Shown here in pieces: positions 23,857-32,650 of a stretch of 64,000 nucleotides of DNA. Made by a program: the position numbers and the translations under genes. Positions within the stretch are counted from its first letter, which is position 1. Each line of letters begins with the position of its first letter. This DNA comes from SPCO01 sp964579825. GTDB lineage: Bacteria > Chloroflexota > Limnocylindria > Limnocylindrales > CSP1-4. The notes beneath the pieces were generated by a model. That model ran no database searches. It worked only from the letters and a program-made list of their open reading frames with translations, and was not told where the DNA came from. The DNA lies in the NCBI GenBank assembly GCA_964579825.1, contig CAZOHT010000003.1, forward strand, positions 62,001 to 126,000, written 5' to 3'.

Positions 23857-25209
23857 ATGAGCACCGGACGCGTCTTCCGCCGCTCGGCCATGGCCGATCC
23901 TCCGGTCGCCATCCGCGCCCAGGGCTCGACGATCTGGGACGCCACGGGCCGCGCCTACCTCGACGCGGCGGGTGGCGCGATCGTCGTCAACGTCGGTCAC
24001 GGACGGCGGGAGATCGCGGCGGCGATGGCGGAGCAGGCCGGTCGCATCGCCTACGCCCACGGCAGCGCGTTCACGAACGAGCCGCTCGAGGCGTACGCCG
24101 CGGCCGTCGGTCGCCACCTGCCGATGGACGACCCGGCCATCTACCCGGTGAGTGGCGGCTCGGAGGCCGTGGAGACCGCCCTCAAGCTGGCCCGCGCCTA
24201 CCACATCGCGCGCGGGGAGCCGGACCGCTGGATCGTCTTCGCCCGGTGGGGGAGCTATCACGGCAACACGCTGGGGGCGCTGGACCTGTCCGGCCGCAAG
24301 CCACTGCGCCGCCCGTACGAGGGCTGGCTGGGTCGGTTCCGCCACCTGTCCGCCGCCTACCCGTATCGCGCGGAAGACCCGGGAGCCAACGCGCTCGCCA
24401 GCGCCGACGATCTCGCCGCGGAACTGGATGCCGCGATCGCCGCAGCCGGACCTGGCACGGTCGCCGCGTTCGTCGCGGAACCCATCGTGGGCGCCACGCT
24501 CGCCGCCGCCGTCCCACCCGATGCGTACTGGCCGAAGATCGCCGAGGTCTGCTACCGCCACGGCGTCCTGCTCATCGCCGACGAGGTCATGACCGGCTTC
24601 GGGCGGACGGGTCGCTGGTTCGGGGTGGATCACTGGGGCGTGCGGCCGGACATCCTCGTGGCGGCCAAGGGTGCGACGTCCGGCTACTGGCCGTTCGGGT
24701 TCGCCGCCGTCTCCGGCCCGGTGCACGACGTCGTCGTCGGTGGGCCGGGCTTCGTCCACGGCTTCACGTACTCGCACGGTCCGGTCGCGGGCGCCGTGGC
24801 GAACGAGGTGTTGCGCATCCTGGAGGCGGAGGATCTCGTGGCCGCCAGCGCGACCAGGGGTGACCGACTCCGTTCGATGCTGGCCGACGCCCTTGGCGAC
24901 CATCCGAACGTCGGCGAGATCCGCGGCCGTGGCCTGCTGGTCGGGCTGGAGCTCGTCGCCGACCGGGAGACACGAGCCCCGTTCCCACGCGCGGCGAAGG
25001 TGACCGAGGCCGTCGTCGGCGGGGCCCGCGAGCGTGGCGTCCTCGTCTATTCGGGCACGGGCAATGCGGACGGCACGAACGGCGACACGATCCTGCTGGG
25101 TCCCCCGTTCATCATCACGGACGACGAACTGGGTCGGATCGTGGAGGTCCTCGCGGAGGTCATTCCCGCCGCGGTCACGCTGTCAGCGGGAGCGACCACT
25201 CTTCCTTGA
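23857..25209 (+). CDS. Class III PLP aminotransferase (omega-amino acid/DAPA-like)
   Basis: 450 residues. Phosphate-binding SGGSEAVETALKLARAYH, PLP-Asp in LLIADEVMTGFGRTG and Schiff-base Lys271 in LVAAKGATSGYWPFG are present; GYWP at this place is common in omega-amino-acid:pyruvate and polyamine aminotransferases. The conserved HGFTYSHGPVAGAVA follows. The amino donor is not predictable. TACGAT at 23845-23850 is 6 bases before the ATG, so the mRNA is probably leaderless. The last 35 bases overlap ltrA convergently. It is not closely similar to the aminotransferase at 13923 beyond family motifs. Confidence 0.87.
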   Translation: MSTGRVFRRSAMADPPVAIRAQGSTIWDATGRAYLDAAGGAIVVNVGHGRREIAAAMAEQAGRIAYAHGSAFTNEPLEAYAAAVGRHLPMDDPAIYPVSGGSEAVETALKLARAYHIARGEPDRWIVFARWGSYHGNTLGALDLSGRKPLRRPYEGWLGRFRHLSAAYPYRAEDPGANALASADDLAAELDAAIAAAGPGTVAAFVAEPIVGATLAAAVPPDAYWPKIAEVCYRHGVLLIADEVMTGFGRTGRWFGVDHWGVRPDILVAAKGATSGYWPFGFAAVSGPVHDVVVGGPGFVHGFTYSHGPVAGAVANEVLRILEAEDLVAASATRGDRLRSMLADALGDHPNVGEIRGRGLLVGLELVADRETRAPFPRAAKVTEAVVGGARERGVLVYSGTGNADGTNGDTILLGPPFIITDDELGRIVEVLAEVIPAAVTLSAGATTLP

Positions 25210-26326
25210 CGATCAGCCCGGTCAGGACGACCGCGACGGCCGCGAACAGCCAGGCCGGCAGCGACGTCAGGGCTCCGGCACCGGCCAACGCGATGACCAC
25301 CAGCCCGGACGCCGCGATGCGAGCCGGCAGGAGCTGGCCGGTGACGCGTCGATAGGCAAGGGCCGACGAGCCGATGAACAGGACGATGCCGACACCCAGG
25401 GCCGCCACGACGGACGGCGGCGCGACGTCCGCCGGGTGCGCCACGATCTCTTCGACGGCCGCCGCGAAGCCGATGATGCCGCCGATCAGCGGGAAGTGGG
25501 TGAGGCTGTAGACATCGCGTGCGAGCGTCCCGTAGCGGCGTGGATCGGCCGCGGCGAAGGCGTGTTCGAGCGCGTCCTTCAGCCAGCCGAAGTACGTCCA
25601 CCACAGGAGGCACGCCACCACCAGCGCGCCACCGACCGCCGCGATGAGCTCGATGGAGCGCGGCTCTCCGATGACCCCGGCCCCCGCCACGATGACCGAC
25701 TCGCCGAGGGCGATGATGACGATCAGCCCGTGGCGTTCGGCGAGGTGCGCCGGGTCCAGGTCCCATGACTCGCGACTGCCGGCCCGGGCCGCGGCGACGA
25801 GGTCGGCCACGATCGCGAGGCCCCACACGAAGGGTCGGATCCCGGGGTCGGCGAAGGCCCCGACCAGGACCAGGACCAGGCCGATCGACGAGAGGGCCAC
25901 CCAGCGGCGAAGCCCGGAGTGATCACTGCCTGCGATCTCCGAGTCGACCCGGACCTGGAGCCCGAGGCCAAGCACGCGCACGACGACATAGGGGATCGCG
26001 AACCACAAGCCGTCGTCCCCGAAGGCCCCCGGGACGGCCGTCGCCATGACGAAGGCGGTCGCGGTCGCCACGAGGGTCGTGATCCGCACGGCTCGATGTG
26101 TCGTGTCCGCTGGATTGAGGGTCCAGGTGAACTGGGTCCAGGCCCACCAGATGAGCCAGAACAGCAGGATGGCCTGCAGGACACCGTCGGGCGTCAGGTG
26201 GTGGGCCGTGAACGCCGTGATCTGGGTGACGGCGAAGACGAACACGAGGTCGAAGAAGAGTTCGACGAACGTGACCGATTGCGGTCCGGCCGCACGCCAC
26301 GGACGCCGTGGCCTGGGGTCCCTCAC
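25175..26326 (-). CDS. Low temperature requirement A (LtrA) family membrane protein
   Basis: 383 residues, about ten hydrophobic segments. Family signature blocks are TFVELFFDLVFVFAVTQI at the start, the WAWTQFTWTLNPADT stretch and HLAERHGLIVIIALGESVI in the middle. LtrA was named from a Listeria cold-growth mutant; its molecular activity is unknown. The GTG start at 26326 has GGGAGG upstream. It overlaps the aminotransferase end on the opposite strand by 35 bases. It lies 27 bases downstream of the next minus-strand gene, possibly co-transcribed with it. Confidence 0.9.
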   Translation of the reverse strand: MRDPRPRRPWRAAGPQSVTFVELFFDLVFVFAVTQITAFTAHHLTPDGVLQAILLFWLIWWAWTQFTWTLNPADTTHRAVRITTLVATATAFVMATAVPGAFGDDGLWFAIPYVVVRVLGLGLQVRVDSEIAGSDHSGLRRWVALSSIGLVLVLVGAFADPGIRPFVWGLAIVADLVAAARAGSRESWDLDPAHLAERHGLIVIIALGESVIVAGAGVIGEPRSIELIAAVGGALVVACLLWWTYFGWLKDALEHAFAAADPRRYGTLARDVYSLTHFPLIGGIIGFAAAVEEIVAHPADVAPPSVVAALGVGIVLFIGSSALAYRRVTGQLLPARIAASGLVVIALAGAGALTSLPAWLFAAVAVVLTGLIVKEEWSLPLTA

Positions 26327-26353
26327 GAGCTGTGGCCCTCCCGGTCCTGGTCG

Positions 26354-26923
26354 TCAGCCCCGACGGCTGAGGCTCCCGATCAGGAGCGCCGCGCCTAGGC
26401 CGATGATCAGCACCGGCAGGATGAGCCCGCCGACGTCCGGGCTGGCCATGTTGACGCCACCGATCAGGGCCAGCAGGCCACCGAACCAGAGCTGCCAGCC
26501 CCAGCCACCGCCGCTGAACGCGCGGACGGCTGCGATGAACAGGAATGCGACCCCGAAGCAGAACGTCCCGAGCCCATCCACGTCGACACCGGCCGCGTTC
26601 AGGACGCCCGGGGCCGCCAGCGCCGTGATGATCGCGCCCGCGTAGAGCGAGCCCGTCCCCCGATCGATCGCCCACTTGATCAGGAAGGCCAGGCCCACCG
26701 CGAGGACGAAGGCGGAGCCGGCGGTCCGCGCCTCCGGGTACGCCTGCTGGATGAGCAGCAGGACCCCGAACACGACCAGGAAGATCGCGATCCAGGGCAG
26801 CCCGGGCCGACGCGACTCGTCCGGACCCCACTCCCACGTGTAGTACTTCACGGAGCCCTGTCCTGGTGAGCGCCCGCCACTGTCGGGACCCAGGTTGGTG
26901 ATGGGATCGGGCGCGTCACTCAT
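26354..26923 (-). CDS. Hypothetical six-TM membrane protein
   Basis: 189 residues. A 40-residue Gly/Pro-rich soluble N-terminus (with YYTWEWGPDESRRPGLP) precedes about six hydrophobic segments separated by short loops. I do not recognise a family; the layout recalls small DUF-type membrane proteins with LiaF-like TM packing. TATCAT on the minus strand (26936-26931) lies 7 bases before the ATG, so the transcript looks leaderless. It is probably followed by ltrA in the same unit. Confidence 0.65.
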   Translation of the reverse strand: MSDAPDPITNLGPDSGGRSPGQGSVKYYTWEWGPDESRRPGLPWIAIFLVVFGVLLLIQQAYPEARTAGSAFVLAVGLAFLIKWAIDRGTGSLYAGAIITALAAPGVLNAAGVDVDGLGTFCFGVAFLFIAAVRAFSGGGWGWQLWFGGLLALIGGVNMASPDVGGLILPVLIIGLGAALLIGSLSRRG

Positions 26924-26951
26924 GGCCCGGATGATACGGCTCGTGGGCCGC

Positions 26952-29267
26952 TCAGGCGACCGGCACCGGTTCGGTCGGCCGTTGGTCCTCGTCTTCGACG
27001 TGGCTGAACCCGAGCCGATCCACGAACCGGCCGAGGATCCCCGGTGCCCACCAGTTCCACCGGCCCATGAGGCGCATCGTCGCCGGCACCAGGAGCACGC
27101 GGATGATCGTGGCGTCCACCGCGACCGCGATGGCCATCCCGACGCCGATGCTCTTGATCGTCACGACCTCGGCGAGCGCGAACGCCGCGAACACGCTGAC
27201 CATGATCAGGGCGGCACCGGTGATGACGCCGGCGGTTCGCGCCAGGCCCTCGGCCACCGACATCGTGTTGTCGCCGGTCCGCCGGTAGGCTTCCTGGATC
27301 CGCGACAGCAGGAGGACTTCGTAGTCCATCGACAGCCCGAAGATCACGCTGAACATGATGATCGGGTTCCCGGCGATCGTGTACCCGAGCGGCTCGAAGT
27401 CCAGCAGGTTGGAGAGGTTGCCGTCCTGGAAGATCCAGACGAGCGCCCCGAAGCTGGCGGTGATCGACAGGAGGGTCATGATCACGGCCTTCAGCGGGAG
27501 GATCAGCGACCCGAACAGCAGGAACAGGATGAAGCCGCTGGCCAGGAGGGTCAGGCCCACCGCGTATGGCGCCCGCTCCGCCTGCGAGACGAGGAAGTCG
27601 TAGCCGCTCGCGGCCGCACCGCCGACCTGGGTCGTGATGCCGGCACCTGGATCGACGGCCCGAACGACCGGGATGAGGTCGGTCGCCTGCGGCGTGGACG
27701 GTGAGAGCGGGCTGATGGCCGCCAGCTGGATCGTGTTCCCGCGGATGTACTGGGCGACCAGCGCGTCGATGCCGGGCGGCCGCTGGCCGTCGGGCAGGGC
27801 GTAGACGGCGGCGACCTCTTCCGGGGAGAGCGGCAGCCCCGTGGCCGGGTCGGAGATCGCGAACGGGCCCTCGACCCGGTCGATGCCGTCGATCGCGATC
27901 AGCTGGGCGCTGTAGGCGTGGATGGCCTCGATGGTCGAGACGTCGGTGGGTGAGCCCTCGACGTCGGCCAGGATGACGATCGGGGTCGTCTCGCCCGGGG
28001 CGAACTCGGTCTGGAGCGCGACGTACGCGTCGCGGCTCTCGACGCCGGGCGGGTAGACCTCCGCGCCCGGGACGCCCTGGACCATGTGGCCGAACGGGAT
28101 CCCCGCGATCAGCAGGACGGCGACGGTCGGGATCATGACCTTGATCGGGTGTCGCATGACCCACATGGCGACGTGCTCCCAGCGTGACGTCCGCGTGGCG
28201 TCCGGGCGATCGGCCACCGGTCGGAACCGGCGCGAGATCCCGGCCAGCGACAGGGCATTGACCCGCGGGCCGAGCATCCCCAGCACGGCCGGCAGGAAGG
28301 TCAGGGCGAAGAAGACGGAGCTGAGGACGACGAGGGCGCCGGCGATCCCGATGGAGCGGATGGCCGGCGCCTCGAACAGGAGCAGCCCGGACAGGCCGAT
28401 CGCGACCGCGACCCCGCTGAACATCACGGCCTTGCCGGAGGTGGCGATGGCCCGCTCGACGGATTCGCCCACGGTCCGCCCTCGACGGAGTTCCTCGCGG
28501 TAGCGACTGACGATGAACAGGGAGTAGTCGATGGCCAGCGCGAGGCCCAGCATCGTCGCGATATTGAGCACGTAGATGCTCATCTCGACCTGCTGCGCGA
28601 CGATGAAGATGAGCGCCATCGTGGACGGGATGGCCAGGCCCGCCACGAGCAGCGGCATCCCGGCCGCGACGATCGAGGCGAAGACCAGCACGAGGATCAC
28701 CGCGGCGATCGGGAGGGAGACCAGCTCCGCCTTCTGGAGGTCTCGCTCGGACTGCTCCGCGCCGTCCTTCGTGATCGGACCGAAGCCGGTGAGCTGGTAG
28801 CTGAAGCCGGCCGGCGCCGTCATGTCCTCGCGGATCGCGTCGACCGCATCCACCGACGCCTCGTCCGTGATCGTCAGTTCGATGACGACATACGCCGCAT
28901 CGCCGGCGGTGCTGATGAAGCGCAGGTCGCCGGTCTCGGCATAGCCGATGACGCCGGAGACATCCGGGTTGTCGGCGAGACCGGCGGTCGTCGCGGCGAT
29001 GGCGCCCTGGAACTCCGCGGACATCGCGTCGGCGCCCGGCGTCGAGGAACGGAACAGCGCGATCATGCTGCCCTTGCCGGACCCGAAGTCCTCGTCCAGC
29101 CGGGCCGCCACCTCGGCCGATTCGGAATCCGCGTCCAGCCAGCCGCCGGAACTGAGGGCGCTGGAGGCCTGGGCGGCCAGGACGGACGAGGCCACGGCCA
29201 GGACGACCGCGAAGATGGCGACGGGACGGCGGAAGCGGTAGACGAACGCTCCCCAGCGGCTGAACAT
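26952..29267 (-). CDS. MMPL-family RND transporter
   Basis: Single-chain transporter of the MMPL/RND superfamily, 771 residues, with two repeats of one helix, a large extracytoplasmic loop and five helices. Repeat 1 holds LGLALAIDYSLFIVSRYREEL and repeat 2 FGLSMDYEVLLLSRIQEAYR, with the conserved Asp-Tyr that carry protons. Family members export lipids or drugs, or act as proton-driven pumps. ATG 29267 follows a GAGG site; the in-frame ATG at 29306 lies too close to the -10. A divergent TetR gene and an operator in its promoter suggest repression until a substrate appears. Confidence 0.9.
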   Translation of the reverse strand: MFSRWGAFVYRFRRPVAIFAVVLAVASSVLAAQASSALSSGGWLDADSESAEVAARLDEDFGSGKGSMIALFRSSTPGADAMSAEFQGAIAATTAGLADNPDVSGVIGYAETGDLRFISTAGDAAYVVIELTITDEASVDAVDAIREDMTAPAGFSYQLTGFGPITKDGAEQSERDLQKAELVSLPIAAVILVLVFASIVAAGMPLLVAGLAIPSTMALIFIVAQQVEMSIYVLNIATMLGLALAIDYSLFIVSRYREELRRGRTVGESVERAIATSGKAVMFSGVAVAIGLSGLLLFEAPAIRSIGIAGALVVLSSVFFALTFLPAVLGMLGPRVNALSLAGISRRFRPVADRPDATRTSRWEHVAMWVMRHPIKVMIPTVAVLLIAGIPFGHMVQGVPGAEVYPPGVESRDAYVALQTEFAPGETTPIVILADVEGSPTDVSTIEAIHAYSAQLIAIDGIDRVEGPFAISDPATGLPLSPEEVAAVYALPDGQRPPGIDALVAQYIRGNTIQLAAISPLSPSTPQATDLIPVVRAVDPGAGITTQVGGAAASGYDFLVSQAERAPYAVGLTLLASGFILFLLFGSLILPLKAVIMTLLSITASFGALVWIFQDGNLSNLLDFEPLGYTIAGNPIIMFSVIFGLSMDYEVLLLSRIQEAYRRTGDNTMSVAEGLARTAGVITGAALIMVSVFAAFALAEVVTIKSIGVGMAIAVAVDATIIRVLLVPATMRLMGRWNWWAPGILGRFVDRLGFSHVEDEDQRPTEPVPVA

Positions 29268-29301
29268 GCAGGCGGCCTCATGGACGATGGGTGACACCGG
29301 A

Positions 29302-29392
29302 ACCATAGAGAATGGTCATTCGGTTTGTCAACTCCATGAGTTGCCACAGGCATGAGAGTCCGCTAGAGTCTGGGGAGCAACCATTCGTTTTG
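29302..29392. promoter_or_regulatory. Divergent promoters and TetR-type operator between mmpl and tetR
   Basis: Minus strand: TTGACA (29331-29326), 18-bp spacer, TATGGT (29307-29302) toward the MMPL gene. A perfect palindrome GAATG-GT-CATTC (29310-29321) fills the spacer. Plus strand: TTGCCA (29341-29346), 17-bp spacer, TAGAGT (29364-29369) toward tetR. CATTCGGTTTG (29317-29327) recurs as CATTCGTTTTG (29382-29392) in the tetR leader, 10 of 11 identical. This fits a repressor controlling both genes. Confidence 0.65.
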
Positions 29393-29400
29393 GAGTCACC

Positions 29401-30054
29401 GTGCCTCGAGTCAGCCAGGCCCATGAAGCGGAGGTCCGCGAACGGATCGTCGTCGCGGCCACGCGTGTCTTCGGCACGAAGGGGTACCAGGGCGCCACGA
29501 TCGCGGACGTCGTTCGCGAGAGCGGCCTGTCGGTCGGCGCCATCTACACCTACTTCTCGGGCAAGGACGAGTTGTTCCGCCAGAGTTGCGACCTCATCGC
29601 CACGCAGGGCCTCGAGGAGTTGGCCATCCGGCTCGCGCCCGCCACCAGCACGGCCGAACGCCTGCGGATCGCCATCGCCCTGTACGTCGAGACCATCGAC
29701 CAGTACGCGGATGCGCCCGGTCAGGTGTCCCTCCTCCAGGCCTGGGCCGAGGCCGACCGCGAGCCGGGCGTGCGCGACATGCTCGCTCGCCGACGCGAGC
29801 GCCTCGTCGGAGCCGCCCAGATGCTGCTCCACCAGGGCGTGGCGACGGGCGAACTGCCGGCCTGGATGGACGTGGACGCGGTCAGTCGCGGGTTCCTCGC
29901 CCTCATGGACGGGTTGCTGCTGCAGCGGGTCGAGGCCGGCGAGGCCTACCGGCCGGCCGACCTGGAGCGACGAGCCGGTGCGTTCCTGGAGCTGTTGCTG
30001 GCGGCGGCCTCCGTGGACCGCCCACCCGCTCGCGAGATCGTTCGGACGGCGTAG
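29401..30054 (+). CDS. TetR/AcrR-family transcriptional repressor
   Basis: 217 residues: N-terminal helix-turn-helix (about 10-57) with the TetR pattern ATIADVVRESGLSVGAIYTYF, then an all-helical ligand domain. The GTG start has GGAG 6 bases before it. It is divergent from the MMPL transporter and the intergenic region carries matching sequence pairs, so it most likely represses that transporter and itself. Its stop codon overlaps the -10 of the next gene. The ligand is unknown. Confidence 0.9.
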   Translation: MPRVSQAHEAEVRERIVVAATRVFGTKGYQGATIADVVRESGLSVGAIYTYFSGKDELFRQSCDLIATQGLEELAIRLAPATSTAERLRIAIALYVETIDQYADAPGQVSLLQAWAEADREPGVRDMLARRRERLVGAAQMLLHQGVATGELPAWMDVDAVSRGFLALMDGLLLQRVEAGEAYRPADLERRAGAFLELLLAAASVDRPPAREIVRTA

Positions 30055-30064
30055 CATCGTGGGC

Positions 30065-31003
30065 ATGGCCCACGTCCAGACCGTCCTCGGCCCCGTCCCG
30101 CCCGAGTCGCTCGGGTTCACCCTGCCGCACGAGCACACCCAGATCGCCCTGTGGCACATCCCCGCGCGCTGGGACTACTGGCAACTGACCCGCGACGAGC
30201 CGGTGATCCTCGACGAGCTGGAGCGCTACCGGGCGGCCGGCGGCAGCGCCCTCGTGGACGTGACGCCGGCCGGGATGCAGCGCGACCCCGAGTGGCTGCG
30301 CGGTCTCGCGACGGCCTCGAAGCTGCACATCGTGATGGGAGCCGGCTGGTATCGGACGGCCTACTACCCGGCCGAGGCTCGCATCGAACGACGCTCGGTG
30401 GACGACCTGGCCGACGAACTCGTCCGGGAGGCGACGGTCGGGGTAGGGGAGACCGGGATCCGGCCCGGCATCATCGGCGAGATCGGGACGGACAAGCCGT
30501 GGATCTCGCCGGCGGAGGAGCGTGTCCACCGGGCCGTGGCTCGGGCATCCGCCCGGACCGGCCTCGCCATCACCACCCACGCGGTCCTGTCGCCGGTCGG
30601 CCTCGCCCAGCTCCGGCTCTTCCAGGAGGAGGGTGCGGACCCGTCCCGCGTCGTCATCGGTCACGCCGATTCCTACCCGAACCTCGACCACTACCTCGAG
30701 ATCATCCGGCGGGGCGCCAACGTGGAGTTCGACTTCCTCGGGATGAGCTTCAGCGCGGTCGAGCGCCACGGCGAGGGCCGCGTCGTGGAGCTCCTGCTCG
30801 AGCTCCTGTCGCGAGGCCATGCGGATCGGATCCTCCTGAGCCAGGACGTCTGCCACGACTCGCAGCTCAAGCGCTACGAGGGCAACGGCTACGTCTACCT
30901 CCAGGAGGTCTTCCTGCCTCGCCTCCGGGCCGCGGGCGTCAGCGATGAGGACATCGACCGACTGACGATCGAGAACCCGAGGCGGATCCTCACCATCGCC
31001 TGA
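30065..31003 (+). CDS. Phosphotriesterase-related metal hydrolase (PHP/PTE-like)
   Basis: Amidohydrolase-superfamily TIM-barrel enzyme, 312 residues. Metal site residues: HxH in TLPHEHTQ, Glu in GEIGTDK (where true phosphotriesterases use a carboxylated Lys), His in ITTHAV and VIGHAD, and Asp in LSQDVCHD. The Glu variant matches the PHP/PLL-like subgroup, so lactonase or unknown esterase activity is more likely than organophosphate hydrolysis. TAGCAT at 30052-30057 lies 7 bases before the ATG and overlaps the tetR stop, giving a separate leaderless transcript. Confidence 0.87.
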   Translation: MAHVQTVLGPVPPESLGFTLPHEHTQIALWHIPARWDYWQLTRDEPVILDELERYRAAGGSALVDVTPAGMQRDPEWLRGLATASKLHIVMGAGWYRTAYYPAEARIERRSVDDLADELVREATVGVGETGIRPGIIGEIGTDKPWISPAEERVHRAVARASARTGLAITTHAVLSPVGLAQLRLFQEEGADPSRVVIGHADSYPNLDHYLEIIRRGANVEFDFLGMSFSAVERHGEGRVVELLLELLSRGHADRILLSQDVCHDSQLKRYEGNGYVYLQEVFLPRLRAAGVSDEDIDRLTIENPRRILTIA

Positions 31004-31006
31004 CCA

Positions 31007-32593
31007 TCAGCCGCGGGCGGCCTCGCGCTCGTCGCGGTGTTCCCAGACCGTGGACAGCGGGTCCTGTCGCCCCAGGCCGACCCAGGCGACGATCCCGCCG
31101 ACGATCGCGACCACCCCGCCAAGTCCGAACGCGGCCCGGACGCCGGCAACGTACGCATCCACGTAGGGCTGCACATCAACGGCACCGACGGCCGAGGTGA
31201 CAGCGGCGAAGGACGGTGTCCCGACAGCGGTGAGGACGGCCTGGAAGTCGGCGATCGCCCGTTCGGCCTCATCGGCGGGCAGGCCGGCGACCGAGGCGGT
31301 GAATGTCGCGAGAGCCACCTGGGCGACGATGGCGGTGACCATCACGATCCCGACACGTGTGCCCGCCGCGAGCGACGATTCGTTGAGCGCCGCCGCCGTG
31401 GCGGGCAATCCCCGCGGCACGCTCGCGAAGATGATCGCCGTCCGGACCGTCGTGGCGATCACGAAGCCCGCACCGATGAGCAGGCACGGGACGACGAACG
31501 CGAGATAGCCGGCGGACGGCGCAGAGACGAACCAGAGGAGCAGGTCCGCGAGGCCGATGGCCAGGACGCCGGCCCCGACGAGGGTCCGTGGTGAGTAGCG
31601 TGTCAACAGGACGCCGGCCACCGGCCCGGCGACGACCAGGGCGGCGAACAGCGGCCCGACGGCCACCATGGACAGGACCGGCCCATACCCCTGGACGAGG
31701 TGGAAGTAGAGCGGTAACTGGAGCATCGGCGCCGTCTGCGAGATGGCGATCACGATCCCCACGAACACGGCGATCGCCACCGGGCGGCGTTCGATCTTGA
31801 CGGGACCTGACGGTGTCCGGCTCCGGCGCCGGTCGTGGACGAGGGCCAGGCCCAGGACGGCGATGCCACCGACGATGAGGGCCCACCGAACGGGGTTGTC
31901 CAGCCCGCCGCCGATCCACGTGACGCCGATCGTCAACGTGATGATCCCGAACGCCCAGACCGCCGTTCCCACCACGTACGGACGCTCGGGCGTGCTGGGT
32001 CGGGGCAGGTCCGAGATGCGCGTCCGGGCGTACCAGATCGCGATGGCGCACGCGGCGATGGCGGCGATGAACGCGGGAGCGCGCAGCCCAGGCGCGATCT
32101 GCAACAGGATCGGGGCGGCGGCTCCGGCCGCCCCGTAGGCACCGTAGGCCAGGCCGATCGCCGTCGCCCTCGTGATCCCGCGGTAACTCGTCGCGACCAG
32201 CGCAAGCGAGACAGGGATGACGAATGCGGCCGCGGCGTGCCCGAGGAAGCGGGTCGCCACGAACAGTCCGCCCTCGGTCGCGATCAGCCCGGAGGCACTC
32301 GCGAGCAACTCGACGACCAGGCCACCCAGGATGATCGGTCGGGCCCGGACCGAGTCGCCGATCGCTCCGCCGAGCAAGAGCAGGGCGGCTCCGCCGACCG
32401 CTCCGAGCAGGACGAGGATCTCGATGTTCGGACGCTCGCGGATCGCGGCCTGCATCGTGGGGAGCGAGGGTCCCCAGATCTTCGGGTCCAGGGCCGCGGC
32501 GACCAGCGCGAGTGCGCCGATGGACAGGCCCTGCCTGGCCACGCGGTCGTCGAACACATCCGTGATGACCGCCGGCAGGGGGATGCGTCGCAC
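31007..32593 (-). CDS. MFS transporter, 14-TM DHA2-like
   Basis: 528 residues with about 14 hydrophobic segments, the size and layout of EmrB/QacA-type drug:H+ antiporters, though the classical motif A is weak. A hydrophilic break near residue 270 (HDRRRSRTPSGPVKIERRP) separates the halves. The GTG start is 6 bases after TAGCAT (32605-32600, minus strand), indicating leaderless transcription. It ends 3 bases from the stop of the opposing PTE-like gene. The substrate is unknown. Confidence 0.85.
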   Translation of the reverse strand: MRRIPLPAVITDVFDDRVARQGLSIGALALVAAALDPKIWGPSLPTMQAAIRERPNIEILVLLGAVGGAALLLLGGAIGDSVRARPIILGGLVVELLASASGLIATEGGLFVATRFLGHAAAAFVIPVSLALVATSYRGITRATAIGLAYGAYGAAGAAAPILLQIAPGLRAPAFIAAIAACAIAIWYARTRISDLPRPSTPERPYVVGTAVWAFGIITLTIGVTWIGGGLDNPVRWALIVGGIAVLGLALVHDRRRSRTPSGPVKIERRPVAIAVFVGIVIAISQTAPMLQLPLYFHLVQGYGPVLSMVAVGPLFAALVVAGPVAGVLLTRYSPRTLVGAGVLAIGLADLLLWFVSAPSAGYLAFVVPCLLIGAGFVIATTVRTAIIFASVPRGLPATAAALNESSLAAGTRVGIVMVTAIVAQVALATFTASVAGLPADEAERAIADFQAVLTAVGTPSFAAVTSAVGAVDVQPYVDAYVAGVRAAFGLGGVVAIVGGIVAWVGLGRQDPLSTVWEHRDEREAARG

Positions 32594-32650
32594 GATCCGA
32601 TGCTAGCAGCCAGCGGGCGCCCGATCGGGGCGCCGGAGCGGCGCCGTCAC

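Noticed and set aside
23260..24903. 547-codon minus frame joined through the N run
   Set aside because: It joins different frames through placeholder N and is antisense to the aminotransferase; the real gene is yceI.
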